Assembly (NCBI GenBank): GCA_045660545.1
Contig: JAZREA010000002.1
Span: 145,002 to 209,001, forward strand
Direction: 5' to 3'
Length of the DNA stretch: 64,000 bases
From: JAZREA01 sp045660545
GTDB taxonomy: Bacteria; Bacillota; Clostridia; Monoglobales; Firm-18
Part shown: piece by piece, positions 53,344 through 62,503 of the stretch
Layout of the letters: the number at the start of each line of letters is the position of its first letter
Position numbering within the stretch: the first letter of the stretch is position 1
Program-made: the position numbers and the translations under genes
The notes under the pieces: generated by a model
The model's database searches: none
What the model was told of the DNA's origin: nothing
What the model saw: the letters and a program-made list of their open reading frames with translations, nothing else

Positions 53344-53346
53344 TAT

Positions 53347-55008
53347 ATGAATATAAAGGAGATAGTCAGACAGCAGATAAGCTCTTTGGTAGACGGGGCG
53401 GTAGGCGCCTTGGGATATGACGCTGTGCCGTACGCTGTCGAAACGCCCAAGGATAAAGCAAACGGAGACTTTTCTGTCAATGCGGCTATGCTGCTTACCA
53501 GGGTGGCGAAGAAGGCTCCGCGTATGATAGCGGAGGAATTAATTGCGAATATGAATTGCGAGGGTACATACATCGACAGAATAGATGTTGCAGGCCCTGG
53601 CTTTATAAATTTCTACCTTAAAAACGACTGGCTCTATGACGTTATCGATATAGTCGAGAAGATGGGCAACCGCTACGGCAGCATCGACTACGGCAAGGGC
53701 AAGAAGGTTATGGTAGAGTTCATAAGCGCCAACCCGACAGGCCCGATGCATATGGGTAACGCCAGAGGAGGCGCTCTTGGCGACTCGATGGCGGCTGTTT
53801 TGGACTTTGCGGGCTTTGACGTTACAAGAGAGTTTTACTTAAACGACGCAGGTAACCAGGTTGAAAAGTTCGCCTGCTCTTTGGAGGCAAGGTATCTCCA
53901 ACAGTGCGGAGTGGACGTTCCGTTTGAGGAAGAATGGTACCAGGGAGCAGACATCACAGACCGCGCCCGTGAATTCATAGCAATTCATGGGGATAAATAT
54001 GTTAACGCCACTTCTGATGAAAGAAAGGCCGCTCTTGTAGACTATTCGCTGGATAAAAATGTCGAGCTTATGAAGAAGACTCTTTCGGACTACCGCGTTA
54101 ACTATGACGTGTGGTTTAAAGAGAGCGAGCTTCACAAAAGCGAAGAGGTAAAAAAGACCATAGAGATTTTAAAAGAAAAGGGCTACACCTACGAAAAGGA
54201 AGGTGCGGTCTGGCTTAAAGCTCATAGCGAGGACGAAAAGGACGAGGTTTTAGTCCGTGCAAACGGCATCCCGACATATTTCGCTGCGGATATAGCTTAT
54301 CATAGGAATAAGTTCGTAACACGCGGCTTTGACAGAGTAATAGACGTCTGGGGCGCAGACCATCACGGTCACGTAGCAAGGATGAAGTACGCTATGGAGG
54401 CTGTGGGTGTAGAGCCTGAAAAGTTAGAGGTTGTGCTTATGCAGCTCGTGCGCCTTTTAAGAGGCGGCGAGGTTGCCAGAATGTCCAAAAGAACGGGTAA
54501 GGCCATCACTTTGGATGTTTTGCTTGACGAAATCGGCATAGACGCCGCACGTTTCTTCTTTAATATGAGAAACGCAGGCAGCCACTTCGACTTCGACCTC
54601 GACTTGGCGGTTGAACAGACTAATAACAACCCCGTGTTCTACGTTCAGTATGCACACGCAAGAATATGCAGCATAATCCGCCTTCTTTCCGAGCAGGGCA
54701 AGGATGTAACCTCCGCTTCGGAAATTAATAAGGCACTTCTCGTGTCAGATGCAGAGCTTAACCTGCTAAGACAGATAGCCGAGCTTCCTGACGAGATTAA
54801 GGCTGCTGCGGATACGCTTGAACCGTCTAAGCTTACAAGGTATTCAATCGACCTTGCCAATGCTTTCCATTCTTTTTATGGCGAATGTCACGTTAACGTT
54901 GAAGATGACGCTCTTGCTTATGCAAGACTTAAGTTAATCGACTGCGCACGTGTAGCACTTGCTAATGTGTTAGAGCTTTTAAAGGTATCAACCCCGGAGA
55001 AAATGTAA
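53347..55008 (+). CDS. argS: Arginyl-tRNA synthetase
   Basis: 553 aa. Class I signature NPTGPMHMGNARGGALGDS (HIGH-like), MSKRTGKAI (KMSKS-like) and the N-terminal additional domain and C-terminal DALR anticodon-binding region are present. Full length. Confidence 0.98.
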   Translation: MNIKEIVRQQISSLVDGAVGALGYDAVPYAVETPKDKANGDFSVNAAMLLTRVAKKAPRMIAEELIANMNCEGTYIDRIDVAGPGFINFYLKNDWLYDVIDIVEKMGNRYGSIDYGKGKKVMVEFISANPTGPMHMGNARGGALGDSMAAVLDFAGFDVTREFYLNDAGNQVEKFACSLEARYLQQCGVDVPFEEEWYQGADITDRAREFIAIHGDKYVNATSDERKAALVDYSLDKNVELMKKTLSDYRVNYDVWFKESELHKSEEVKKTIEILKEKGYTYEKEGAVWLKAHSEDEKDEVLVRANGIPTYFAADIAYHRNKFVTRGFDRVIDVWGADHHGHVARMKYAMEAVGVEPEKLEVVLMQLVRLLRGGEVARMSKRTGKAITLDVLLDEIGIDAARFFFNMRNAGSHFDFDLDLAVEQTNNNPVFYVQYAHARICSIIRLLSEQGKDVTSASEINKALLVSDAELNLLRQIAELPDEIKAAADTLEPSKLTRYSIDLANAFHSFYGECHVNVEDDALAYARLKLIDCARVALANVLELLKVSTPEKM

Positions 55009-55041
55009 AACTAATCAGGTTAACGAAAGAGGTAGTTTTAA

Positions 55042-56478
55042 ATGAAAAAGTTTACAAGGTCTGTCGCGTCTTTACTTTGCGCGGTAACTTTAATCCTCTC
55101 TGCATCTGTTGTTTTTGCAGCGCCCGTTATGGATGAGGGCACTCTGGCTTCAAAGCTTTTTGATGCATATATGGATTTTATAGTAGATAATTATAAATAC
55201 GATATAACAAAAGAGGAGCTTTTAGAAAAAGCGCTTGATGGCTTTTTAAAGGAGAATCCTCAGTATTTAGAGCAGCTTTCTGCTTACGCGTTTGACACTC
55301 TTGATGCCAATTCCCGTTTTTATACAAAAGAAGAGTATGAATCTGTCTACTCAGACGTTTCGGGAGTGTATGTGGGAATCGGTATAAATATACACCTTGA
55401 CAACAACACCATAATTTTGGGCGAGCCAATCAAGGGCGCTCCTGCGGACGGCTCGGGCCTTAAAGTAGGAGACGTTGTTGTAGCGGTAGATGGAGTGGAC
55501 GTTTCGGGTTATTCTTTGGATAAAGTAACGTCTCTCATAAAGGGCGAGGAAGGCACAACCACTAAAATAACAGTTAAAAGAAACGGCCAGCCTTATACAT
55601 ACGAAATAAAAAGGGCGAAGATAAAGCTCCAATCTGTAACATATAATATAATAGAAGGAACAGATGTAGGTTACATAAAGATTTCCTCTTTCAACGCCAG
55701 CACTTCCGAGGGCTTTGAAGAGGCGGCAAAGTTCATGGGCGAAAACGGGGTTAAAAACATCGTGCTCGATTTAAGAAATAACCTCGGCGGCTACCTCAGC
55801 GCCGCAGTTGACGTTGCCAGCTACTTTGTGCCGAATAAGGCGCTCGTTGTAACTGCCGAGCGTAAGGACACTAAGAAAAACACAAAATACTACGCCAACA
55901 AAACGCCGTATAAGTTTAGGGCTGCGGTTTTGATAAATGAATACAGCGCTTCCGCTTCCGAAGTGGTTTCAAGCGTTATCCACGACTATAAGTCGGGCGT
56001 TTTGGTAGGTAAGCGCTCTTTCGGTAAGGGTACGGTGCAAGAGCCTGCCATGACAGCGCTCGGCCAGTGCCTCTGGCTTACTACTGCCGAGTATTTTACC
56101 CCAAGCCATACGGAAATTCACGAGGTGGGCATAAAGCCTGACTACCACGTTCGTAACACCATTGAAAAGTACGATATAAGCAAGATTACAAAGTACGACA
56201 TTTTAAGAGTGTTAAAGGTGGGCGACACGGGGACTGACGTTTATGCGGTCAAGGAAAGGCTAAACGCGCTCGGTTATAAAATAACCGTCGACGACGTTTA
56301 CGACGTCGATACTGCGGCTGTTGTTACAAGGTTCCAGTCCGACACAGGCCTTTATCCTTACGGCGTAGCTGACCTTACAACACAGGTCAAGATTTATGAC
56401 GTTCTTATAAATACAAGGGTAGAAGTTGATAACCAGTTAGAAAAGGCAACGGAGCTTGCCAAGAATAATTTCAGGTAA
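55042..56478 (+). CDS. C-terminal processing protease (S41) with PDZ and peptidoglycan-binding domains
   Basis: 478 aa. Signal peptide (about 1-27), PDZ domain (about 105-190), S41 protease with catalytic Ser304 in NEYSASASEV and Lys329 in SFGKG, and a C-terminal peptidoglycan-binding repeat (about 395-460; VGDTGTDVYAVKERLNALGY). Acts outside the membrane. In sporulating relatives CtpB-type S41 proteases cleave SpoIVFA; a vegetative role is equally possible. Its stop lies 20 bp before the PqqD-like gene start. Confidence 0.92.
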   Translation: MKKFTRSVASLLCAVTLILSASVVFAAPVMDEGTLASKLFDAYMDFIVDNYKYDITKEELLEKALDGFLKENPQYLEQLSAYAFDTLDANSRFYTKEEYESVYSDVSGVYVGIGINIHLDNNTIILGEPIKGAPADGSGLKVGDVVVAVDGVDVSGYSLDKVTSLIKGEEGTTTKITVKRNGQPYTYEIKRAKIKLQSVTYNIIEGTDVGYIKISSFNASTSEGFEEAAKFMGENGVKNIVLDLRNNLGGYLSAAVDVASYFVPNKALVVTAERKDTKKNTKYYANKTPYKFRAAVLINEYSASASEVVSSVIHDYKSGVLVGKRSFGKGTVQEPAMTALGQCLWLTTAEYFTPSHTEIHEVGIKPDYHVRNTIEKYDISKITKYDILRVLKVGDTGTDVYAVKERLNALGYKITVDDVYDVDTAAVVTRFQSDTGLYPYGVADLTTQVKIYDVLINTRVEVDNQLEKATELAKNNFR

Positions 56479-56497
56479 TTCGTCTGGAGGTATCACC

Positions 56498-56764
56498 ATG
56501 CAAGTCAAAAAAGGTTTTGAATTAAAAGAAATGGCAGAAAGCTATGTGGTAATTCCCACTCAGGAAAATGTGGTTGATTTCAGCTCTGTAATTATGCTCA
56601 ACGAGACGGGGGCGTTTTTGTGGCTTCAGCTTACAGAGGATACTACGGAAGAAAGGCTTATAAAGGCTCTTCTTTCGGAATATGACGTAGACGAAGAGAT
56701 CGCTAAAAGAGACGTCGGCAGGTTTCTTGCCGAGGTCAAAGAGGCAGGAGTGCTGGAAGGTTGA
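56498..56764 (+). CDS. PqqD-family protein (RiPP recognition-like)
   Basis: 88 aa from ATG 56498, with CTGGAGG upstream. The fold of PqqD is indicated by VVDFSSVIMLNETGAFLW, then a helical segment LIKALLSEYDVDEEIAKRDV and FLAEVKEAGVL. PqqD-like domains bind the leader of RiPP precursors. Its stop is 5 bp from the next start. A 57-aa candidate precursor lies 1.8 kb downstream. Confidence 0.88.
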   Translation: MQVKKGFELKEMAESYVVIPTQENVVDFSSVIMLNETGAFLWLQLTEDTTEERLIKALLSEYDVDEEIAKRDVGRFLAEVKEAGVLEG

Positions 56765-56769
56765 GCGGT

Positions 56770-57237
56770 ATGTTAAAAAGGGTCAGGATTACTTCCATGG
56801 ATCTGCTTGCCAGTCTTATGCAAGAGCCTTTAAAGGAAGGCAAGTCCGTCAAGTTTACTGTGGTAGGTAACAGTATGTACCCGCTTTTGCGAAATGGGTT
56901 GGATAACGTGCTCGTTTCTTCCGCTGTAAAGCCCAAAAAGTTTGATGTTATATTATATAGAAGAAAAAGCGGCGAGTATGTGCTTCACCGTATAGTGCGT
57001 GTTGGGAAGGAAGGCTTCGGCCTTTGCGGAGACAATCAGCTTTTGGTTGAGTACCCTGTTCTGCAGGAAGATGTCGTGGCGGTTGTTACGGCGGTTGAAC
57101 GAAAGGGCAAGCTTGTACCACGTACAAGGCTTTGGTATCGTGCCTATTCTGTCTTGTGGAGCCTGCTCATACCTTTAAGACCGGTTATTTTCAAGGCAAG
57201 TTATAAAATTAAGCGTTTTTTCACCAAGGATAAATAA
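56770..57237 (+). CDS. S24/S26-family peptidase (signal peptidase-like)
   Basis: 155 aa from ATG 56770 (GGAAGG upstream). Catalytic-type GNSMYPLL (Ser nucleophile), then FDVILYRRKSGEYVLHRIVRV and GDNQLL follow the order of S26/S24 peptidases; a Lys general base is not obvious and His in LHRI may serve. No N-terminal membrane segment, but a hydrophobic stretch occurs near the C-terminus. Peptidases of this type accompany PqqD-like and HprK-like genes in RiPP and lasso-like clusters. Confidence 0.82.
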   Translation: MLKRVRITSMDLLASLMQEPLKEGKSVKFTVVGNSMYPLLRNGLDNVLVSSAVKPKKFDVILYRRKSGEYVLHRIVRVGKEGFGLCGDNQLLVEYPVLQEDVVAVVTAVERKGKLVPRTRLWYRAYSVLWSLLIPLRPVIFKASYKIKRFFTKDK

Positions 57238-57247
57238 CATTTCGAAC

Positions 57248-57301
57248 AATTGTGTATATGCAACAATTAAACAAGCATATTTTTGTTGATATTACACAAT
57301 T
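57248..57301. promoter_or_regulatory. Inverted repeat upstream of the secreted-protein gene
   Basis: Outer arms AATTGTGTA (57248-57256) and TACACAATT (57293-57301), with an inner pair CAACAA (57261-57266) / TTGTTG (57283-57288). It lies 34 nt before the -35 box, where it could be an operator or a terminator of the preceding operon without a T run. Confidence 0.5.
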
Positions 57302-57334
57302 TTGCCACAAATTAAATTTTTTAACAAAAAAGGT

Positions 57335-57363
57335 TTGACATATCGTTTTATCTGATGTAAAAT
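57335..57363 (+). promoter_or_regulatory. Promoter of the secreted-protein/peptide genes
   Basis: TTGACA (57335-57340), 17-nt spacer, TAAAAT (57358-57363). Confidence 0.8.
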
Positions 57364-57424
57364 ATAATATGTAAAATTATCGTACCAAAATATAAACAAA
57401 TTACCTAGGAAGGGGTTATTTATT

Positions 57425-58510
57425 ATGAAATTAAAAGGTTTAGTGTCTATGCTCGTTGTTTTCACAATCTTGACAATGAGCCTCGCTTGTGCAGCTGCTA
57501 GCTACTCAACAACAGTTGTTTACGATGCAGACAAAGCTGGAGTTAAGCTTGTAACTACTGTTACAGATGCTGTGGTAGGTAACATGTACACCTACGCTGT
57601 ATATGGTAATGACGGTGGCAAGAGCGTTGTTGACGGCTCCGTTGCAGGCACAACAGATGCAAGTATCACTGTTAATGCCGGTGTAACAAATCTTAAGTAC
57701 ATCGACCAGAAGACTGCAGACAGCTCGACAATCACTTTCGAAACACCTGTATCTGATATAGTATTAGGTAAGAAGGTTGTTATCGGTTCTAATGACACCA
57801 AGAACTCTGCACAGGGAACAGCCGGCTTCACAGCTGACAGCTCTGAATTGTGCTATTCAGTAAAGGTTCGCGAGGCTGAATGGGCAGAATCCAACCTTGC
57901 TTCTATTACACTTACTGTAACAGGCTGGGGAACATTTACAATAGATGAAGCTACTGATGTAGTTTATCTTCCTGTTGGCAACGATGTTAAGGTTACATTC
58001 GATCCTAAAACAGACTACATCCTTCATGAAGGCGGATACCAGCTTGGCAGCCATATTCTTGGTGTAAGCTCAGCTGTTTCAAATGATACTGTTGAGGTTA
58101 ATGCTGAGGTTGCTCAGGAATTGTTCTTTAGCTTACCTGCTTGTATCTCTAAGACAGAGACAAAGTTCGTTACACTTGGTAAAACAGTTCTTCAGGATGG
58201 AACATTCACTTGGTTTATGACCAACAACATTGACGACGCTACTGTTGGTATCGATGCATTTATTACAAACACTGTTACTGGTGCTACCACTACAGTTACA
58301 GATCTTGATTTGGTAGACGGTGACGGAAACGCATCAACAGGTCTTTGCGGTATCGAGTTGGTTGACAACACAACAGAAGGTTTGTTTGATTTCGAAGCTG
58401 TAGGTGAAGGTTATAAGGCAACAGCATCTATTAATCCTTATTGCCGTATTGACGGAGCAAAGGTAACACTCACACATGCCGGAAATAACGACTATTATCT
58501 TGCACAATAA
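57425..58510 (+). CDS. Secreted beta-rich protein, unknown function
   Basis: 361 aa. A signal peptide (about 1-25, ending ACAAAS) is followed by a Thr/Val/Asp/Ala-rich, low-charge sequence typical of extracellular beta-sandwich proteins. No repeats, anchor, catalytic motif or LPxTG are visible. Strong promoter and AGGAAGGGG ribosome site suggest high expression. It precedes the 57-aa peptide by 18 bp. Co-transcription with the peptide suggests a shared role; I do not recognise the family. Confidence 0.7.
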   Translation: MKLKGLVSMLVVFTILTMSLACAAASYSTTVVYDADKAGVKLVTTVTDAVVGNMYTYAVYGNDGGKSVVDGSVAGTTDASITVNAGVTNLKYIDQKTADSSTITFETPVSDIVLGKKVVIGSNDTKNSAQGTAGFTADSSELCYSVKVREAEWAESNLASITLTVTGWGTFTIDEATDVVYLPVGNDVKVTFDPKTDYILHEGGYQLGSHILGVSSAVSNDTVEVNAEVAQELFFSLPACISKTETKFVTLGKTVLQDGTFTWFMTNNIDDATVGIDAFITNTVTGATTTVTDLDLVDGDGNASTGLCGIELVDNTTEGLFDFEAVGEGYKATASINPYCRIDGAKVTLTHAGNNDYYLAQ

Positions 58511-58528
58511 TTAAGGAGGATTATAACG

Positions 58529-58702
58529 ATGAAAAAGTATACAACACCAACAATTGAAATTGTTAGCTTAAAATCTTCTGACGATATAGCTGCATCTTAT
58601 AAGGCTATCAGACAGGGCCTTATTCAAAAGGAACTTAATGAACAGACATATTCAATCACAAAGTATGCTATCACTAACAGCAGCTTACAGGAAGACGCTT
58701 AA
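58529..58702 (+). CDS. 57-aa candidate peptide precursor (RiPP-like)
   Basis: 57 aa, with AAGGAGG 8 nt upstream. The N-terminal part YTTPTIEIVSL holds Tyr4, Pro7 and Ile9 in the YxxPx(L/I) pattern recognised by PqqD-like leader-binding domains in lasso and related clusters; the acidic DDI after it is also typical of such leaders. The C-terminal part is Gln/Asn/Ser/Thr-rich. A Gly30 followed by Glu38 would allow a 9-residue ring, but the penultimate leader Thr usual for lasso peptides and any lasso cyclase are missing, so the product class is open. Confidence 0.6.
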   Translation: MKKYTTPTIEIVSLKSSDDIAASYKAIRQGLIQKELNEQTYSITKYAITNSSLQEDA

Positions 58703-58718
58703 TTTCATATAAACATAT

Positions 58719-58748
58719 AAGGACGGCTGATAAAAGCCGTCCTTTTTA
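58719..58748 (+). terminator. Terminator after the 57-aa peptide gene
   Basis: Perfect 10-nt arms (58719-58728, 58735-58744) with a T run. Confidence 0.85.
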
Positions 58749-58832
58749 CATATTCTTAAATTGTTGATTTTCGTAATATTACCTATTGAATTTTACGCCA
58801 AAATATAGTATTATAATAATGAGGTAATTTTT

Positions 58833-59696
58833 ATGAAGTACTATAAAATAGCTGGTTTGTTTCTGGCGCTGGACGCTCCCGATTTTGAATATATAAATTC
58901 AAAGTTTGCAAAGTATAGTTTGCAAAAAGCTCCCGACAGAATCGATTGCACTATCAATATTAAATATAATGAGCCGTTTGACGTAACCGGCCTTGGCGGT
59001 TTTTCCGGCAACCACGGAAGGACGTATTATAACAACGGTAAACATAGGGGCTTTTACGACTACGTAGAGGAAAAGGGCAAGTACTATTCCCTTATGCAAA
59101 CGGACCTTTCTTGTAGTGAAATTACTTTTTACTACAATGATTTAGAGCCCGACTTTGGTATCCCGTCCGATGTCGGAATATGTAACGTAATCGGTAACCT
59201 CTTCAAAGAGGTCGTAATACATAATGACGGACTTGTCGTGCACGCATCAACGGTTGTGTATGACGGCTGCGCTGTCACTTTCACGGCTCCGTCAGGTACG
59301 GGCAAGTCTACACACACTTCCCTTTGGAAGAAGTATTATCCTCAGTCTCTAATCATCAATGACGACTCTCCCGCCCTTCGGTTTGTTGACGGAGAGCTCC
59401 TGGCCTATGGCACCCCATGGAGCGGCAAGACAGATATTAACGAGAATATCAGCGCCCCGCTAAGGGCTATGGTTTTTATAGAGCGAGGCGATGTTAACAC
59501 AATTTGCCCCATAACTCCGACCGAGGCTTTTGTGCGGATGATTAAGGAAATACCCGTTTATACTCACAAAGAGCTTTCCGATAGGATGATGTCTGCGCTT
59601 AATAAAATTTTCACATCCGTGCCCTCGTATCTTTTAAAATGCAATATGTCAAAGGACGCGGTAGATGTTGTGGTAAACGAAATTTTTAATAAATAA
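58833..59696 (+). CDS. HprK-like kinase
   Basis: 287 aa. P-loop APSGTGKST at about residues 153-161 with downstream INDDSPALR and GTPWSGK, the arrangement of HPr-kinase-like ATPases. The HPr-kinase phosphorylase N-domain is absent; residues 1-120 are instead a separate region. Members of this type phosphorylate RiPP precursors (for example in lasso clusters such as paeninodin). Placed between a PqqD/peptidase pair and an SLH protein, it may act on the small peptide; inferred. Confidence 0.8.
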   Translation: MKYYKIAGLFLALDAPDFEYINSKFAKYSLQKAPDRIDCTINIKYNEPFDVTGLGGFSGNHGRTYYNNGKHRGFYDYVEEKGKYYSLMQTDLSCSEITFYYNDLEPDFGIPSDVGICNVIGNLFKEVVIHNDGLVVHASTVVYDGCAVTFTAPSGTGKSTHTSLWKKYYPQSLIINDDSPALRFVDGELLAYGTPWSGKTDINENISAPLRAMVFIERGDVNTICPITPTEAFVRMIKEIPVYTHKELSDRMMSALNKIFTSVPSYLLKCNMSKDAVDVVVNEIFNK

Positions 59697-59714
59697 TTTT
59701 TCGGAGGAGAAAAA

Positions 59715-61352
59715 ATGAAGAAAATTAAAAGTATTTTATCATTAATGTTGGTGGCGGCGCTAATGCTTACCTCTGTTTGCGTTGTAAGTGCCGACAGGTC
59801 GTTTTCAGACCTTCCGTCTGACCATTGGTCGTATTCGTACGTTCAAAAGCTTGTGAACGACGGCACAATCAACGGCTTTACCGACGGTACATTCAGACCA
59901 AATGCCACTGTTTCAAGGGCAGAGTTTATCAAGATGATAGGCAAAATAGAGGGTGCAACAACCAGATATTTTGCAGACGTTCCTTCTACCCATTGGGCGT
60001 ACGACTACATAATCCATACAGACATGGACGTTTCCGGAAACAACTTTTATCCCACAGATGCGATTACGCGTAACGACGTTTTAAAGCTTCTCTATAAGCG
60101 CGCAGGCTCGCCTAAGGGCATTGTGGCTCCGGGTATGATTACAGGCCAGTCGGACAACCCCGACGCTGCTGCGTGGGCGTATGTATATGGCATTATGACA
60201 GGCGGCGAGGGCGTAAACCTTAACCTTGACAGCGGCCTTACAAGAGCAGAAGCAACTGCCCTTATCTGCCGTTCAAGGGAACTCAATGCAAATTCAAAGA
60301 AGTATTCGCTCACAGAGCTTGTTGATGAACAGGTTTTGTCAAGGGTTTATAATTCCTTCAACCTTTTTGGAGACACCTACACTCCTGACAGAACATATAC
60401 TAACGGCGAAATAGCAAAGGCGTTTGTAATGCTCGCCTGCGACCAGGAGCACGTTACTTATGACAACATTTTGACAGGCTACTCTGTTGACCGCGAAAAC
60501 AGCTTCGCTTTCAATTCATATTGCCGTTCCGTTATCGGCGAGGATAAGATGACAGAGAAGTTTTACGACGAAAAGGCGACTAATATAAATACAGTAGCGG
60601 CCTTGATGTTTGCCCTGAAGAATAAGGCTATGGCTCCGGTTGAACGCAATCATACCGATAACTATTACCCGGACGTAAAGACTAAATTAAATAAAAATAT
60701 GAACAGATTCTTAACAGGCGCTTACGAGCTCGGAATCAGGCTTGATAATAACAATAACTTAAAGCCTAACGACCCAATCACTGCTAAAAATCTTGCGCTT
60801 ATCCTGCTCCAGTTTGACTATGCAGCAGGCTTTAACACCACACACAATATGGTAGTTACAGGAACATATACCACAGACGAGTCTCTTCGTACATCAATCT
60901 ATGACTATCCTGGCAAGTCTTCAGACTATAAGTTCGTGTTAAAGAATGTTCCGAATGTAGTGTACGACACTCCGTTTGTTGACGAAAACGGCAAAATAGT
61001 TACAACAAAGCCAAAGGACATATTCAGAGTTGCAAGAGACTACCATGCTCCGTTTGTTAATATGTTAAAGCAGGCGGTAGATTATGCTAAGGAACTTGGC
61101 GCAAGTGTCAGCGTTTCGTACTATCCGTCGCTTGTTTGCCAGGTTAAAACAGGCTATGTGTTAAGGTTAAAAATCACGGTTAATACCGTGGACGGCACAA
61201 AGAATTTCAGTGACGTGTTTGCGAGCAACTTAAAAGAAGACTTCGTTCTTGAAAACGGAATGACCTTCTATGCGGACCTTGCTACCGGAAGCAACCTTCA
61301 GGGTACATATATGCCGATAGATAACGCAACATTCACACAGGTTATAAGATAA
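59715..61352 (+). CDS. S-layer homology (SLH) domain surface protein
   Basis: 545 aa. Signal peptide (about 1-26), then SLH repeats beginning FSDLPSDHWSYSYVQKLV with GFTDGTFRPNATVSRAEF, a second FADVPSTHWAYDYI, and a third ending GLTRAEATALICR (to about residue 185). A further SLH-like block appears near 290-380 (YPDVKTKLNKNMNRF). SLH domains bind pyruvylated secondary cell-wall polymer. The C-terminal part is beta-rich and unassigned. It follows the kinase by 18 bp. Confidence 0.88.
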   Translation: MKKIKSILSLMLVAALMLTSVCVVSADRSFSDLPSDHWSYSYVQKLVNDGTINGFTDGTFRPNATVSRAEFIKMIGKIEGATTRYFADVPSTHWAYDYIIHTDMDVSGNNFYPTDAITRNDVLKLLYKRAGSPKGIVAPGMITGQSDNPDAAAWAYVYGIMTGGEGVNLNLDSGLTRAEATALICRSRELNANSKKYSLTELVDEQVLSRVYNSFNLFGDTYTPDRTYTNGEIAKAFVMLACDQEHVTYDNILTGYSVDRENSFAFNSYCRSVIGEDKMTEKFYDEKATNINTVAALMFALKNKAMAPVERNHTDNYYPDVKTKLNKNMNRFLTGAYELGIRLDNNNNLKPNDPITAKNLALILLQFDYAAGFNTTHNMVVTGTYTTDESLRTSIYDYPGKSSDYKFVLKNVPNVVYDTPFVDENGKIVTTKPKDIFRVARDYHAPFVNMLKQAVDYAKELGASVSVSYYPSLVCQVKTGYVLRLKITVNTVDGTKNFSDVFASNLKEDFVLENGMTFYADLATGSNLQGTYMPIDNATFTQVIR

Positions 61353-61354
61353 AT

Positions 61355-61393
61355 AAAAAAGAGCTGCAACGATTTGTTGCAGCTCCTTTTTTA
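61355..61393. terminator. Bidirectional terminator between SLH and GNAT genes
   Basis: Perfect 10-nt arms (61361-61370, 61376-61385) with an A run to the left and a T run to the right. Confidence 0.85.
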
Positions 61394-61403
61394 TTTGATT
61401 AAA

Positions 61404-62342
61404 CTATTTATTTTTAATGAAAATTATGTATTCCGATGTTACGGTAAAGCCTGCCTTGTCGTAAACATGAGCGGCAGGGAATCCCGGGCCCGGCGTATAC
61501 TGTGCCCAGGCACATTGAAGACCCATTTCCTTCATTTTTGCAAAGCAGTCGTGAAGAATAATTTTTCCAAGCCCAAGTCCGCGGAAATCTTCGTTAACAC
61601 GGTAAGGACCAAATCTTTCAATAGAACTGTATGTATCGCCGAAAATTGTAAATCCGACAACTTTGCCTTCGTAAACCGCAAGACAGAACTTGCTGTAATC
61701 CATAGTCTCAATCAAAAGCTTTCTGAAACGATGCCTCCATCCCGGGGAATTAACTTCAAAAAGCGGAAGGATATATTCGTCCTTCATTTCTGTGAATATA
61801 AATCCTTCTTTCTCGCGCTGAGCTTTTAGTTCGTCGATTTCCGGCGGACGAACATAGTTTAGAAGGTCGATACCTCTTGCGTAGCTTCTCAGCTCTTCGC
61901 TGTAACCGCACTCGTTAAACAACTTCACATAGCTCTCGTATTTGATGTTAATACCCTGGTAAACAAATTGAGGGGTGTACTTAGATACATGTATTGATGT
62001 TTTGCCCAAGGAGTAGAAGTAATCTTCCGCTTTTTTAACAAGTTCTTTACCAAGTGTCAAAACATCTTTTTCATATTTCAGGCCAATACCGTTTATAAAG
62101 CCGTTTTCGTCTTCTGCCGGCCCGCCTATATCCACGGGGAATCTGCGTACAATAGCGTAGATAAAGCCGACAATTTCGTCGCCTTCCTCTGCAACAAAGA
62201 ATCCGTTCGGATCAAAGTTGTAGTCTAAAACAAAGTTCTGAATAAAAAATTTGTGAGATATTGGGTTGTAAGGCATCGCCTTGTTCCAGATATTTACAAT
62301 TTCGCCAATGTCTGTTGCTTTAAAAGTTCTTATTGTAGCCAT
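61404..62342 (-). CDS. GNAT-family N-acetyltransferase (two domains)
   Basis: 312 aa. Two GNAT folds: an N-terminal one (residues about 1-140) without a clear acetyl-CoA loop and a C-terminal one with FRGLGLGKIIL (pyrophosphate-binding R-x-x-G-x-G type) and a closing AAHVYDKAGF. Substrate unknown. GGAAAGG upstream. Divergent from an AraC-type regulator. Confidence 0.85.
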   Translation of the reverse strand: MATIRTFKATDIGEIVNIWNKAMPYNPISHKFFIQNFVLDYNFDPNGFFVAEEGDEIVGFIYAIVRRFPVDIGGPAEDENGFINGIGLKYEKDVLTLGKELVKKAEDYFYSLGKTSIHVSKYTPQFVYQGINIKYESYVKLFNECGYSEELRSYARGIDLLNYVRPPEIDELKAQREKEGFIFTEMKDEYILPLFEVNSPGWRHRFRKLLIETMDYSKFCLAVYEGKVVGFTIFGDTYSSIERFGPYRVNEDFRGLGLGKIILHDCFAKMKEMGLQCAWAQYTPGPGFPAAHVYDKAGFTVTSEYIIFIKNK

Positions 62343-62448
62343 ATTTTCGTTTCCTTTCCTTTTAGTAATTCTAACTCTATTTTATAATTTTAATGTTTCA
62401 TTGTCTCTAACAATTCTATAATTTATTTAATATATTCTAAGATGTTTG

Positions 62449-62477
62449 TTGATTTTATAGAAAAAATACGGTATACT
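62449..62477 (+). promoter_or_regulatory. Promoter of the AraC-type regulator gene
   Basis: TTGATT (62449-62454), 17-nt spacer, TATACT (62472-62477). Confidence 0.75.
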
Positions 62478-62503
62478 TATCATAAGATAGGGAGTGATAT
62501 AAT

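Noticed and set aside
58529..58702. Firm assignment of the 57-aa peptide as a lasso peptide
   Set aside because: No asparagine-synthetase-like cyclase or transglutaminase-like protease nearby and no Thr before the possible ring Gly.
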